A program made the position numbers and the translations under genes. Of a DNA stretch of 47,536 nucleotides, positions 47,389-47,536 are shown piece after piece (the first letter of the stretch is position 1; each line of letters starts with the position of its first letter). Source of the stretch: Nakamurella sp. (GTDB lineage: Bacteria > Actinomycetota > Actinomycetes > Mycobacteriales > Nakamurellaceae); assembly GCA_017848755.1 (NCBI GenBank), contig JAFIHI010000005.1, forward strand, positions 1-47,536, in the 5' to 3' direction. The notes under the pieces were generated by a model. The model had not been told where the DNA came from. It did not search any database and worked only from the letters and a program-made list of their open reading frames with translations.

Positions 47389-47536
47389 CGGCGCAGCGCT
47401 CCCACCCTCTACTCCGACCTCCGGAGAACAGCCGAAGAACCGTCCATACCCCCGCCCGCCCGCCCCAAGACCCGCTCGTCACCCCACCCGGGCGCCCATT
47501 ACACCAGGAGCCCCGGGTGTGCCGCCGCCCGCCACT
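47389..47536. other. gene-free right edge
   Basis: C-rich sequence after the amidohydrolase stop; I see no gene or clear hairpin. Confidence 0.4.

Overview
The window is about 47.5 kb of GC-rich chromosome from a Mycobacteriales-type actinobacterium of the Gordonia/Tsukamurella/Nocardia/Mycobacterium group; I cannot name the genus. The strongest support is gene order. From about 2.4 to 19.1 kb, clpC, lsr2, lysS, an Rv3604c-like gene, a DUF3180 gene, folK, folB, folP, ftsH, hpt, tilS, an Rv3626c-like protease, a dacB-like gene and ppa follow the order of the Mycobacterium tuberculosis segment Rv3596c to Rv3628. From 19.2 to 20.8 kb, a DUF2516 gene, an HBHA-like gene and an XRE regulator repeat the order Rv0476-Rv0475-Rv0474. 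I saw no rRNA, tRNA or CRISPR array.

Layout. Bases 1-1001: the 3' part of a TnpB (IS200/IS605-type) gene and its probable right end. 1.06-1.82 kb: a SWEET-like transporter. 2.4-19.1 kb: the conserved housekeeping block covering proteolysis, nucleoid, lysyl-tRNA, folate, purine salvage, tRNA-Ile modification, cell wall and pyrophosphatase. folE is missing between folP and ftsH, and coaX, panD, panC and Rv3603c are missing next to lysS. 19.2-26.3 kb: HBHA/XRE, DUF445, dapC, a decayed dipeptidase tail, a zinc metallopeptidase lipoprotein and an aldo/keto reductase. 26.4-30.96 kb: an accessory, lower-GC island. It holds an ISAzo13-type transposase tail, an anti-sigma/ECF-sigma pair and a streptogrisin-like protease with two in-frame TAG codons, and it lies between a partial copy and a broken full copy of a cysteine-desulfurase-like gene. 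31-38.2 kb: beta-glucosidase, an FNR-type reductase with a cobalamin adenosyltransferase, a CAP-domain secreted protein, an AsnC regulator, tyrosine phenol-lyase and a CopD-like membrane protein. 38.4-43 kb: TetR plus a two-subunit ABC exporter. 43-47.4 kb: an enoyl-CoA hydratase-family gene, a cupin, and a divergent LacI/amidohydrolase pair around a perfect operator palindrome.

The least expected signal is a short dispersed motif, ATGACGNTGTTC, usually inside a wider CGGGTATGACGNTGTTCGCG and often beside a small hairpin. It has ten exact copies on both strands, both inside and between genes, plus several near copies. A 61-bp insertion that breaks the cysteine-desulfurase-like gene starts inside one copy. 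This may be an undescribed miniature repeat family or a genome-wide recognition site.
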